Assembly (NCBI GenBank): GCA_018398765.1
Contig: JAHBMJ010000598.1
Span: 67,471-125,137 of the forward strand
Reading direction: 5' to 3'
Length of the DNA stretch: 57,667 bases
Origin: Chromera velia
Lineage: Eukaryota; Sar; Chromeraceae
Shown here: piece by piece, positions 43,171 to 55,860 of the stretch
Numbering within the stretch: position 1 is the first letter of the stretch
Layout: every line of letters starts with the position of its first letter
Translations under genes and position numbers: made by a program
The notes under the pieces: generated by a model
Told to the model about the DNA's origin: nothing
Seen by the model: only the letters and a program-made list of their open reading frames with translations
Databases searched by the model: none

Positions 43171-44383
43171 ACCTGCAATTGGTCCCCGTGCACTCATGTC
43201 TTTTGAGGTTCCTGGGCAGTCATGCAGTCAAATAAATGAAGTTTTCAGGGTTGTGCAGGCAGCAGGCCCGAAAGATTTCAAATACTCGCAACGATTGCCA
43301 GTGGTACTGCATTCATCAGTGAAACGTTACATATAAAGATTGCATTTAATGACATATTGCTTAGCATATTTAAAGTTGTGAGCAGAATCATGAGGAGACA
43401 TGAAATTTAGGTAGGTAAGTAGGCATATATAGAATATGATACTAGAAATGATAGGGTTAATATTAGGAAGATTGGCCTCCTGTGCTAATGCCGCGCATTA
43501 CAGGATTACAGGATTACATTATGTTCGGGGCCGGAGCTCTGGATCGACCTGTATGCCAGTTGTTTGGCGTCCACCTTGCACTATAGATCCTTATACATTA
43601 CTTCAACAACAACGTATGACGTATCCAAGAAAAGTGTATACACGCATCGCTGGCATCGGACCTTCCTGGCCAGCCCGCATAGGCCAAAGACTACCAAAGA
43701 CCTGTGCCGCAAACCTCAAGCAGGCTACGGGCTGCGGTCTGAAGCCTTAGCAATGGGGTGCACTTTTGTTATTTGCAAGGGCGACTTTTGTTAGAATGGC
43801 GATAACGCTCTTCAAGTTGTTCCATGCGCATCGATTGGAATTAAGTGGCACACAAGAGCTCTACTTGGAGCACCAATTAAATCACTATCACTATCACTAA
43901 ACTGTTTACGTGATGATCAATCAATCACTATCATGCAATCGCACGCAAAAGAGTAGTACTAGATACTACTGCATACTAACCCCTAAGCTATTACATCTTT
44001 TAAGTCCAGGAGCCTTATAATTTCTTCTTATAATGCCCAAAAGTTTCACAAAACACCATGTTCCGTATCAGCGATCTTCAGGAGGTTACCCGCAACGCGT
44101 CGGTTCTCATGCCTTGTCCTGTGCTTCTCGATTGATCAGATGTCGCATTCTTGGAGTCAGTCCGTCTGATATTGCATGCACGGTTCCGGTGTGTCAGCAC
44201 CATTGTATATATGATCAGACCCGTGACTTCTTACGAATGATGCGCGTATAGAAGGTGCATACATTAATTATTCACTTTTTTCGGTGTCCCCACCCGGATC
44301 ACACAAAAGTGGAATTTTTTGCATGTATTCTTTTTGCTCGATTATTTGACTTACCCAAAAGTGAGAGCATGCCGTCACATTGA
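43171..44383. other. Intergenic region
   Basis: 3' flank of the TBL1-like gene. Contains the inverted partner (43870-43897) of the 28-bp block at 23561-23588; similarity extends weakly beyond it. No gene supported. Confidence 0.45.
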
Positions 44384-47300
44384 CCTGGGAATTTGACCAA
44401 TCTTGGAGATGGTGATTTCGGTAAAGTCCACCGTCGGTCCCTTAGCAAACAGTACGTGCATAGCAGGACTGTCTCGGCTGTTGAAAGAGAACTAATTATA
44501 CTAGAACATTCCTTAGGCTATTGTTCTTCTTCCGGGGCGCAAGTTTGCTGGAACCTCGGAGCTTTATTTACTGTATCCGTCTTTCCGTTGACTGTGAATG
44601 ACGTATGGGTTTGGGTGATGAGTCGAACATTGGCAGACAGGCTCGGGAGGCCGAGGTATCTTGACTTCTCTGTGATTGGAGGGAGCAAGCCGCAGGACGG
44701 GGGAGGCCCGACACTGCAGAACGAGTATGTGGTGCGTCCCTACATAGAGGGGGAAAGGCTGGGGCCGAATGAGCAGAAGATAGAGGTGCAGAATGGACTG
44801 GGGGTGGAGCTTTTAGGCTACTACAAGATGGTACTCACGCGGATGAAACCCAAGGCAGCAGCAATGTTGAAGAGATCGAAGGAGGACCCGCAGAAGGAGG
44901 GGATGTACATCGACGCGATTGAATAGAACAAGTACCTCCGCCTGTTTATGACGTCAGATAGAAGGAAGGAGGGGGAGATAAATGAGATGGGGAGGCCAGG
45001 AATGATCGAGCTCAAGGAGGGGTGTGATGCGATTATCCAAGACCTTTTGCTGCCGTATGTTGACATCCCGATGGAAGGGGTCTTCAGCTCCCTGTCGAGG
45101 GAGGCATAGATGGCAGGGGTGGGGGGACTGAAGTATCCAGAATATAATAGGAAGGTGTCTCTGAAGGTGAGGCACATCGCATAGGACTACCTTACCGGTG
45201 TCTAAGTAATGGACCAGATGTTCGTGGCTGCTAGGGGGGATCATGTGTGTACAGCCGAGGTGTGTATACTCCTGACGGAGTTAGCATGGGAGGTGGGTGT
45301 CAAGGAAGTGAGGAACATACTCACTGGTGCTCTGGCTGGAAGAGGGAGGGGAGAGAGGGGAGAAAGGGGGCGTGTTGACAACCCATCTGTACAGCCGATG
45401 ACTAGGGGAATGGGGGGGATGGGGGTGGGTGGGGGGAATGGAAGTGTGACATCAGATCTATGGTTAAGAAGAATCGTGGTGGAGATGATCGAGGTATCCA
45501 GGGAGGAAGAGGACGAAATGGATGCACTGATGGGGGCAGCTAGTGCAGGTGCGACTCCTATGCCGGCTGCAGCGGCCGTANNNNNNNNNNNNNNNNNNNN
45601 NNNNNNNNNNNNNNNNNNNNNNNNNNNNNNNNNNNNNNNNNNNNNNNNNNNNNNNNNNNNNNNNNNNNNNNNNNNNNNNNNNNNNNNNNNNNNNNNNNNN
45701 NNNNNNNNNNNNNNNNNNNNNNNNNNNNNNNNNNNNNNNNNNNNNNNNNNNNNNNNNNNNNNNNNNNNNNNNNNNNNNNNNNNNNNNNNNNNNNNNNNNN
45801 NNNNNNNNNNNNNGGGGGGGGGGGGGAAGTACTGGGAGGAATGGGATGGGCAGACTCAGGGGCAGGCCTAGGGGAGGTGGGAGGGGAAGAATGCTAGGAG
45901 GAATGAGTCTATCAGTGCCGGGGGGAAGGGAGAGGCTGGTGATGGGGGCCGGAGTGCAGAGCATGGACACAGGTAGACAGATAAGAGAGAGCTCCACAAA
46001 GAGGGATCGGGTCAGATCGGCATCGTCGGAGGAACATGACGGAGGGGCAAACTCTGGCTTTACCACACCAAGGTCGGCGGAGGAAGAGGCGGGACGCAGA
46101 ACCCCGAAATGGGCGGTCCCTCTGTTCTGCCCTGCGTCTGCGGGGAGGGGGAGGAAGGTGCTAAGCGCATACTGGATTCATCCTCCGAGTGTCCCAATGG
46201 ATGGGGGGAAGATTAACTATGCTAACCTCGTAGATCTGCCTGTGTACAGGCAGCCTAGAAATGGTGAGTTGGGGGGATAGAGATGGCAGTATAGCATGGA
46301 CGAAACGAGAACAATCGAGGCTATCATGAGGCAGGAAACAACTCCCAGGGACCCCCCGGATGCGAGGGAGGAAGTTCTCTCCTTCTTCAGGGACTGCTCA
46401 ATCGAGGGGGATTTGGATTCCCTAGGCCTGACCAAGCTGATCTACGCGATGGTGGTGGCAAGACAGCGTCTACATGGACTCCTTGCTAAGAGAGGGGAGG
46501 GGCAGCGCGAGGGGGAGGGACATGGTTAACTAGGACCTATGACGGACTGTTCTTCTGGTCAGTGCATGTTTGATGTGGCCTTTAATTTTTCTTTCTTTTC
46601 ATCTATGGTAGACCAAATGAGAGATGAGCTGGCAGGGTTGAATGACTGTCTTGATACTGATCTGAGGGATTATAGGGGCTTTAGCAGGGAGAGCGTGAGA
46701 TAAAGGATCAAGGCGGAGTTAGATTGTCTTACACTCAAACTTGTTGGGTGCAGGATGCTTATTGCACTACTTGATGTGCATAGGGGGGAACCATGTCCGG
46801 TCTGTGCACAGAGAGTAGAAATATGCAAATGCACGTCAACAGTTGTCTTGGTTGCTAAGCCTTCCCATCCTCCTTCGTACACTTTGAAGGTGATGCCGGC
46901 TTCTCCTGATGATCGATGTAGGGTGTGGTCATACAGTCGGACCTTGTTCAGGAAAGGATGTCGACAAAAGATCATGAGGAGATTGATCTTGTTTCATTCT
47001 ATCGCTGCTTCTGTCTGGCTTGAGTTAGGGAATAGTGCATAAAGTAAATATTTGAGGGAGGTGACGAGTGTGTATAGAGAAATAGGTGGGCATGCTTGGT
47101 GTTAGAACAGGAAAGTGATTTACATGGTTTGGTCCCAATGGAAGAGAGGCCTGTACTTCGGGAGTACGGTGGGAATGGCGCTTGATCGCACCATGCAGTA
47201 CTTCTATGTGGCTTTGCGGTCACGGAGGGGAGGTCGGGCAGCAAATAAATTTGGGTGGGGGTATGCACATCGTTTTTACTCAGTGCTGTCTAGTGATGCT

Positions 47301-48510
47301 TCTCGTCATACTCTCTTCGTTGTATTGCCTCTGGCATGGGTGGATGGTGGATAAATGAGTCTTCGTATGATGGAATTGCTTTGTATTAGAGCGTATCAAC
47401 CGATGTGGAATACTGTGGGTATCTCGAGGAAGGAAAGGAATGACCCTTCGATTGAACTGAAACCAGAACGCTCCCGTTTATCTGCCCGTACGTGCAGGAG
47501 AGGTTCAGGTATGTTCAGGTTACACTCTGCTGAGACATAAGCTTCGCTCCTCTCTGTGCATAACAAAGGAGTCGGAGGAACTTGAGAGGGGAGGTATTTT
47601 CCTCTCTCATGATGAATTTATGCAGAGGGTGGGTGGGAAAAGGGGGGATAAGTCTGGGGATGCATGTGTTTCTTTTTTTTGTGACAGACTTCTTGTGATG
47701 TTTTTCAAAAAGGTGCTTCTTGATAGGTCGATCAGATCTGTCAATGCCAGTAAAGATGATATCAAGGCATGTGTGAGGAGGGTTCTGAGAAGGGGAATTC
47801 TTGCTACAGGCAGACAGACATTCGACATGAACTTTAAACGTCTGTGTGAATTGAATGGATGGTCAATGGTGGAGATACTGAAAGGGAAGTCGATTTCTAT
47901 TCACCTTCCGCTTGCTGACTGTCCAAAGTTCAGCGTTTTTTACTTTTGTCAGTTCGAATTGATCAGAAAGGAAGTTGCTCCGCAGAGCTCAGTTCATCTG
48001 AGACTCCTGCCGTCAAAACTCAAGAATTTGAAACAGATGCTTAACAATACATACAAGGTTTGTTTTGATGCTCCTTCTGAATTGCATGGTAACTCGCATG
48101 ATGATTGCTCTTGCATTCGAATCGCCATTCATACGTAGACGTGCTCAGAGGTGGATCGGAAAGAAGACTACGAACCAAAGGGATTCAGAGTTGCTCAAAG
48201 CAGGAGCTGTGGAAGGACCAGGGAGGATGAGGACGGTCAGAAAGGAGCAGACAAATCGAAAGGAAAGAACCCAACGGGCAGAAGGGGTAGCAGGGAGTGC
48301 AAAGAGTCTTTGAGCTGGAGGTCCAGGACAGAAGAACGGGAAGGGAAAGAACAGCTTGGGCGAGTGAGTACAGGAATCGTGGAGCACGCAAGGCTTGGGA
48401 AGATAACAGGCAGGCTTCACGACGGACCCGTCTCGTCAACATCTCGCCAGTAAGACAGTCCCAGCTCATCCAAGAGCACCTGCCCTCTTGTTCCAGAGTC
48501 CACCCCCTGA
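44384..48510 (+). pseudogene. Giant frame with GIY-YIG-like nuclease motif, interrupted only by TAA/TAG
   Basis: Reads in one direction from 44384 to TGA at 48508-48510, about 1,296 codons excluding an N gap. Internal TAG/TAA lie at 44924, 45107, 45182, 45203, 46278, 46527, 46701, 47040, 47103, 47352, 48136 and 48451. There is no internal TGA. One +1 frame change is needed near 47458 (CTGAAACCAG). Sequence between stops is coding-like (GLGVELLGYYKMVLTRMKPK, IQDLLLPYVDIPMEG). A possible zinc knuckle is PCPVCAQRVEICKC (about 46790). A GIY-YIG-like core follows: VIYMVW (Y 47121), GLYFGST (Y 47154), R 47187, MELLCIRAYQPMWN (E 47373, N 47409). Such nucleases occur in Penelope-like elements, large DNA viruses and virophages. 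No reverse transcriptase is visible. Under the standard code it is a pseudogene; see the findings for the recoding alternative. Confidence 0.55.
45581..45813. other. Assembly gap (233 N)
   Basis: Run of N inside the giant frame, flanked on the right by a G homopolymer. The frame differs on its two sides, so the gap length is probably an estimate. Confidence 0.98.
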
Positions 48511-49159
48511 TCAGAACCCTGACCCGTCAAATCGTGGCTGCCCTCTTCATGAAGCCTCGGAGCGGGCCTCGACCCAATGTGTTGGTTACAGACGTCCACG
48601 TTCAAGCAGAGACGGGACCAGACTGACGCCCTCAGCTTCCACTCCAAACTTGCCCCCCCGACTCCCTCCTCCCCCCCACTGTATATTCTTGCGCTTTCCC
48701 GAGTTGTTGCTACTTCCTGAGTCGCTGCCCACCGAGAGGCCTCCACTCGGAGCAGGAATTGCCTCCTTTCCCCCATCGACCCCAGCCCAGTTCTACAAGC
48801 GCACCAGATCGAGACGGCCCAGCCGCAGTAAGGGAAAACAACCGATCTAGTCTCGCTTCTCAGCGTCCCAATAGCTGCTGGACGCGATGTAGAGTTGTCA
48901 AGAGACACTACAGCGATTGTGGGGACAAGAAATTCTGCAGCCTGCGTACAGAGTTGCGGTCCTCTTTAAGTCAGCGAAACGGCGTGTTGCCCGTGTGTCC
49001 ATCTAAAGAACATGGGACTGCCATGTACAGGGCGAATTTTTTGGTGCCGGCCACGGGCCGCGGCGATGCTGCGCGCACATGGACCCGGCCGCGCACCGAA
49101 GGAATCGTCTGCGCCGATCGTCCAGGCCTACGGAGACGGGTCCGTTCAATCGCTCGTGA
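48369..49159 (+). pseudogene. Second frame interrupted only by TAA/TAG
   Basis: Overlaps the end of the giant frame in another reading frame and stays free of TGA for 263 codons to TGA 49157. Internal TAA 48404, TAG 48848, TAG 48872, TAG 48890 and TAA 49004. The first half is Pro/Ser-rich. The second half would read as a helix-prone segment rich in Leu and Gln if TAA/TAG are Gln. A third frame (about 48231-48626) is also open with one TAG, so which frame is real cannot be settled from sequence alone. No family recognised. Confidence 0.3.
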
Positions 49160-49989
49160 TGACACGCTGGCACCTCCTCCCTTAAGAGGCTGCTTCTCCC
49201 TGTTTATCGCACACGTGGGGACTGTGCGTAGGGAAGCGTGTATCGATGAGAGCACCCACTGGGACAGTATTGAACATCCGGCTAGTCGCGTGGTAGGCTG
49301 TGCTCCTCTTGAGCTCAAAAAGAATGGTTCGATCGGTAAAGAACACCGCGCAACATCTAGCTGTTACCCATGCTCCAATTCCCTCTATATCTTTCTTCAA
49401 CCGTCTACACAAATAGAATCATTCAGTCGATTGCGGCCACTTCGGCCATATTTCAGCACTCGGTAGCACTCTGCTTCCCCGGTCATGAACACGAATCGCT
49501 CCATCGATGTGTTGGCCTGAAAGGCCAGACATCATTACCCATCTCGAATAACTGTTATCGAGACCGTCTCTCTGCGAACCCACCTCATGGTCAGTTGGCT
49601 TCCCGCTTTCAAACTCACTCTTTTTCCTCAATGGCCACTGTCTTCTGTCACGGAGCTTGCTCAGAGTCCTTAGCCCATATGCAGTCTGGTTCTCTATGAG
49701 AAGCCATGCATAGGCTTGATGCCATCAACCCCTAGACAGGCTGTGGCACGACGTCGTTCATCACTCAACCTATGTACTCCTATTCACAGAGCACTCTCTG
49801 ATTCTACATGAATACACCCTTTACGTGCAGATCATCTCTGTACGCCACCTTTTCTGGTGAAGTTGCTGGCGCATGTCACTTCGCTGGTTTTTCACGATGC
49901 TGAACCAGAAGCTAGGGTATATCACTTAAAAAAAAAAATAATAAAATATAGTCTGTACCCCCCCCTAAAACAAAGATAGAGAAGATATA
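49160..49989. other. Unassigned sequence
   Basis: Moderate GC, with short open frames on both strands but no recognisable domain. It may be more of the foreign block. Confidence 0.35.
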
Positions 49990-50286
49990 TACTCTTAAAA
50001 GTGTGTTCAATGTGGTTCTAAGCCCAGTAGAACCTTATACGCAATACAAACTGGGTGATTGTTTGCTTTTATCACGAAGTTATAGAGGTTTAAAGTCATT
50101 TCGCTACTATAGGTTCTAAAAAGACAAAAGCCTAGGTTCAGTAACTTTTTTCAGAACCTAAGAGAACGTACCTTATAGAACCTTACATAACTTTACTTCC
50201 ACTGAGTTCTAATGCTTAAAAACGTTTTTTAACGTTTGAGTTTCTTACATAAACGATGGTTTTCTTCATCCACTTCATTTTTAAAG

Positions 50287-51360
50287 CTAGTCTGAAAGCA
50301 CATCCCCACTCTCCTCACCATGTCTCACAGCCGGACCCCCACTTTTCACACTATAAGTGGTTCCGTTTGCTTTTAGCTCTATCTGCACAACTCCTTCCTC
50401 CAGCCTGACTTCCCTCGGAAGAAGCTCTCTCAGCTTTTCACATTCTTCAAAGAAGGATCGCTGAGCTCGCTGCAATTCTTCCTTTTGAATTCGGAGTCCA
50501 CCATCAATCGAAACTGCTGAATGAATCCAAAAAAAGATACCCAAAAGGGGGAGGTCGTCTATCTGGCTCATGGTGGAGTTTCGAAGAGTCAGAGGAAGGA
50601 ACATTGAGGACTCAGAATCATCTCTGTCGTTTATTTTCTTATATGAAATCACTCGGGCAGAAATACCCTTGTTCTCGACAATATGGGCCACACGAGACAA
50701 CCCAACACTCATCCCCCTCTTTGTCACTGGATGCTTGTCCTCAGAATTCACTAAGTCAACTACCTTCAACATATACCACTCCTTTCCGTCCCCCTCTTCC
50801 CACACACACATGACCATATCCCCTAGCCCAACAGAGTAGTCACCACGCTTCGGAAGGGTATGGCGAAGGAGGGGCTTCCGAGTGATGCGGATTTGCCTTG
50901 TTGCAACAAGTTTTTCATCACGAAGCAACATGCAAGCAGACGATAAGAGCATCTCTCCACGAGCAGGGTGCTGAATGACGATACGCCCTCCGCGTTTCTT
51001 CTTCTCTTCCATTGTTTCGACCCTCTCAAACAGAGCCACTTCACTTTTCACAATGTCAGCATCAGCGTCCAGCAACGCGGTGGCCACGGCTTCCTCTTCT
51101 TCGGCATCATCTCGCTTGCTGCTCTGAGCTGAAGAACTACTACTGGCGGCTGCAGCTACCCCTCCAGATATAGTTGCTTCACTCTGTACGCCATCTGAGA
51201 AGCGTGTATTAACGACATCGACGGTATTGTCGTCATCGATAAGATTCCCGACTCGGTGCAAATCAACAAGACTTTCCCACTTATAGTTCACCATGTTGCT
51301 TTCAGAGAAGGCCACCTTCTTTGCCCTCTGCCGATTTTTAGAAGGTTCATCAACCTTCAC
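50287..51360 (-). CDS. Unknown 357-residue protein of the candidate transposon
   Basis: Intact frame, stop TAG. The start is strongly charged (MKVDEPSKNRQRAKKVAFSE), followed by a Ser/Ala-rich and acidic linker (about 70-100). A more folded-looking half contains GGRIVIQHPARGEMLLSSAC, GDYSVGLGDMVMCVWEEGDG, EWYMLKVVDLV and GLSRVAHIVENKGISARVIS; this could be a small beta-barrel reader domain (BAH- or Tudor-like in feel), but I do not recognise it. The C-terminal helix (EELQRAQRSFFEECEKLREL) looks like a coiled coil. It is divergent from the frame at 51456, with only about 95 bp between them. Probably element-encoded. Confidence 0.5.
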   Translation of the reverse strand: MKVDEPSKNRQRAKKVAFSESNMVNYKWESLVDLHRVGNLIDDDNTVDVVNTRFSDGVQSEATISGGVAAAASSSSSAQSSKRDDAEEEEAVATALLDADADIVKSEVALFERVETMEEKKKRGGRIVIQHPARGEMLLSSACMLLRDEKLVATRQIRITRKPLLRHTLPKRGDYSVGLGDMVMCVWEEGDGKEWYMLKVVDLVNSEDKHPVTKRGMSVGLSRVAHIVENKGISARVISYKKINDRDDSESSMFLPLTLRNSTMSQIDDLPLLGIFFWIHSAVSIDGGLRIQKEELQRAQRSFFEECEKLRELLPREVRLEEGVVQIELKANGTTYSVKSGGPAVRHGEESGDVLSD

Positions 51361-51455
51361 ATAAGCGCTCAGATTTTTTAAAATCTTCGGGTCGAGGATG
51401 GGAGAAAGCCGAGGATGGGAGAGACCGGATCTTTAAGGGACTTACCATTCACCAT

Positions 51456-52214
51456 GTGATTCCCTTTGTCATTTCAGGAGCGTCTACACGTGAAGCCTTG
51501 GAGGGGTGGCCCAAAAGTTTTTGGACGAAATTTGAACAAAAATATGGTGAACAATACCACACGGAACTGGATCTCATCAGAGATCGTGCCGCAAAGAACG
51601 GTTTCGTGCAGATTATGGGGTGGAGGGGAAAGGAAAAGGAAGACGGCAGCGTGAACAGGAAAAGAAACAGTTCAGGACCAGGTTTGGGAGCTCCCCCCTC
51701 AAACCATCCCAACAAAGTCAACAAAAAGGAAGAAGATCTGCCAAAACTTCTCAAGCCCGACTGGATCCGATCTCAAATTCATGACTCACTTGTCACGAGT
51801 GCGACAAAGAAGAAGAAGAAACTAAATTTTCAAGTGAAGGACGATCTATCAGTGATTGAGGTCAGACACTACAACGCGGAGAAGGGAGATGGGTCTAGAT
51901 ATATGGGGTACGTTTGAATTGAGTTGCGTTGCAACACGTGTGCAACAGCAGGAAAACAGAAGAAAGACTTCGTCGTCTGGATAGGAAAGAATGAAGTTCT
52001 TCGGTGTGTGAAGTTTGTAGAGCATTGTGGAGGTTTCCACTTTACAGATGCAAAACAGACGAAAGTCAATTCGGGGAAGAAAGGCGAGGCTGAGCAAGAG
52101 AAGAAGCAGAGTGGTGCCGCTGCCGCTCAGACTTCACCTGCAGGGGGCAGTGCTTCCAAAAGAAAGTCTGGGGGTGGAGCTGCTCCTGCGGCTGATGCTC
52201 CAAAGACTCAGTAA
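51456..52214 (+). pseudogene. Transposon-associated frame with Cys/His-rich segment, one in-frame TGA
   Basis: A good acceptor (TCATTTCAG) precedes 51478, so this may be a downstream exon. The first part is basic and helix-prone (WTKFEQKYGEQYHTELDLI, KLLKPDWIRSQIHDSL). After an in-frame TGA (51915-51917) the same frame continues through a possible zinc-binding segment (LRCNTCATAG, VLRCVKFVEHCGGFHF). It ends in a Lys/Ala/Gly-rich tail at TAA 52214. The TGA could be a decayed Arg codon. Zn-binding plus a basic tail suggests DNA binding, perhaps for the transposase complex (inference). Confidence 0.4.
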
Positions 52215-52570
52215 GGGAAGGGGGACAAGGGAAAGGGGTAAACAATAGGCAGAAGAAGAAAAAAGAGACAGCCACCGCTGTTATTCAGCTTTATCATCCA
52301 GGCCTCATCCTGCAGTTCTAAACGAAAGTCCGGGCGGTGTTGCAGCTCTAGGCTGCGGCTGCTGTTCACAGCTCAGGCAATGAGGGAGGGGGATGGGAGG
52401 GGGGTGACGGCTAGGGCGCGAAGAAGGACAAAAACAGAGCGTTCCTGGTCAGTTTGATCATATTTCTATTGAGAAAAGGCCGGTTTAAGGTGGTTTTAGC
52501 AGGTTCTAGCAGGTTCTGAGGAAAAGGTTTTCAGAAACGGACGGTTCAGGAACCTTTCCTAGAATCTTAG

Positions 52571-53355
52571 GTGGCGAAACGTCTATAACCTACTATAACC
52601 TACCATAATCTGACTATAAACATTCAAAACCATGTTTTTTAAGCTTTCAAGAAGTTGTTTAATCATTTTGACTCTTAGAAACTTGATTTTATTTATTGAA
52701 AAATAGTGTTCTTAGTTTAGAACTTTACTAGAACTTTTATATAACCACAAGCAGTGACACACCCTAGACCAGAAGTCAGTCTGAATTCAATACGGATACG
52801 TCTGTTCAGAACATCTCCGGCTTTTCACACGAAGTCTGATGCTTTTTCTAACTGCTTTTTGCAGTTGTTTTCGAATTTATTTTTATTTGCTTTTCAATAT
52901 GCAGGAATAAATAGAAGAATGTAGGTAGGCGAGCTTATAACAATAACCTATACACTTCGTTTCTGGTCCTCTGACGCTTCATATCCAAGACTGCTAGCCA
53001 TCCCGGTTCTTGCAAGCTGTCCGTAAGCAAAAAAGTTTAGAAAAGGTCTCTTTACGACAAAGTAACCCTGCATAACTTTCTGATACTTCATTTCTTGCAG
53101 TTTGTTTGGACTTCTTCGAATCATGTCGATATGTTATCCCCCTGTAAGAGAGCGCCGAGCTGCTCAACGATAAATATAAAGATATATCTAGTCAGTCTTC
53201 ATGGAAAGTGGTTATCGAATCATCTTTATCCACATTTTCTGTAGTTACATATTTCAGCGCTCGATTGTTCTACTTAATTTTATTTTTTATTTAAAGAAAA
53301 TTTGGTGGTCACGATCGTTTTTTTAACATATATCACAAGAGAAAAAAAAAAGAAA
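52571..53355. other. AT-rich intergenic sequence
   Basis: AT-rich DNA between the candidate transposon and the PrimPol fragment. Nothing recognised. The last 60 bp before ATG 53356 are very AT-rich, as in many viral leaders. Confidence 0.4.
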
Positions 53356-54751
<1,396 letters not shown>

Positions 54752-55608
54752 AATGCAAAAGAGAAAATCGAAGAATTCAAGCGATGATTAAAGTGAATAA
54801 ACAGGAATTGTACAGTCAATTTTGGTTGGCAGTTAACCGTAGAAAAGCTGAGAAGAAGGACAGAGCACGTGGGACACACGCTCCAAGGGGGAGGGGCACG
54901 TAACATAGTGAGGCGAGCCACGGGACCGGCCAATCCCGGGGTGAGCCGAACTAACGCACACCGCCACCGCACGGGACGCCCACAGCTCAGAAACTAACAC
55001 ACGCACGCAGGCTCATGGAGGCACCGCCATGCTAGTCTGTATTAGAAGAAAAATAAATAAAATAGAAATAAAATGGAATTAATTCAGTTAGCTGCGTATA
55101 GCCTGGATTGAGTAAACAACAGTTGCTTGCAAAGCTTCTAGAAGCAGTTTGGAAGTGAACCTTGAACTGACAGACTTTCCGTAGGAGGGATCTAACTGAA
55201 CTAAGTGTGTTTACTTAGGAGAAGAGGAAGTACTTCCTTACAATACTATACTCGCATCTGGATCTGACTGCGTGGGCACCACCTGTACAGAAATTTACAT
55301 TTAAATTTATGGGTCTAAATAATGTCCTGCATGTTACAGTACTATATAAGGCAATTTTAATTCGTACGCACACATGCAGATAATTGCCATTCGGGCCCAA
55401 CATGGCCCAACTAATTAAGCGACACATAAAAATTTTTCTATAAGACGGCCTGCGCATATATACTCTGATCGTACGCCGTTTCCCTTCAAAACTCAACTTA
55501 ACTTGAGTCGTATAATTCAATCTGCTTACTGCACGGCAATTGTTGTCAGAGTGAACGCTTGCATGGTGTATTCCCCGACTCTTTGAGTTCATAGTTATGT
55601 TGAAAACT
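54752..55608. other. Intergenic sequence after the Ty3 fragment
   Basis: May include the retrotransposon's 3' end, but no long terminal repeat was identified. Nothing coding supported. Confidence 0.35.
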
Positions 55609-55860
55609 AGCCTGGCCTGTCAAAAAAGTGAGCCAGTGAAGATCACCAGGCCCGTCAAATATCCCTGGCCAGTCAAAAAATTTCTTGAGGGTTCGTAGAT
55701 ACATAGCACGTCCCAGCATACCGGCCGTTAGTCCCATCAAAATACCGTGTACATGGCCTGTTAAAATAGCCTGGCGCAGGCTGGTTAGTAAGCTTGGCTG
55801 GCAGGCTCACCAAAAATCCCTGGCCTGTCAAACATTTATGGCCCGTCAAATGTCCCCAAC
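55609..55860. repeat. Cluster of GGCCYGTCAAA motifs
   Basis: Seven imperfect copies of TGGCCTGTCAAA (variants GGCCCGTCAAA, GGCCAGTCAAA, GGCCTGTTAAA, GTCCCATCAAA) in one orientation within 250 bp, at irregular spacing. It resembles the AGGTTC and AGGTGCA clusters that bound other elements, but no partner cluster lies within the window. Confidence 0.6.

Larger units (their letters stand above)
49990..52570. mobile_element. Candidate DNA transposon with two divergent frames between AGGTTC clusters
   Basis: Motif clusters of GGTTCT/AGAACC type lie at about 50000-50190 and 52495-52560. The right edge includes GAACCTTTCCTAGAATC, whose reverse complement (GATTCTAGGAAAGGTTC) resembles the ends of the elements at 36 and 13.6 kb. 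Between them are a 357-residue minus-strand frame and a plus-strand frame with a Cys/His-rich segment. This would be the coding relative of the non-autonomous elements. Terminal repeats are degenerate and the limits are approximate. Confidence 0.4.

Noticed and set aside
45464-46280. Open frames spanning the N gap
   Set aside because: The gap contributes unknown residues and its size is probably arbitrary; only the flanking sequence was used.
48417-48908. Minus-strand frame of 163 residues
   Set aside because: It is antisense to frames with better coding character and has no recognisable motif.
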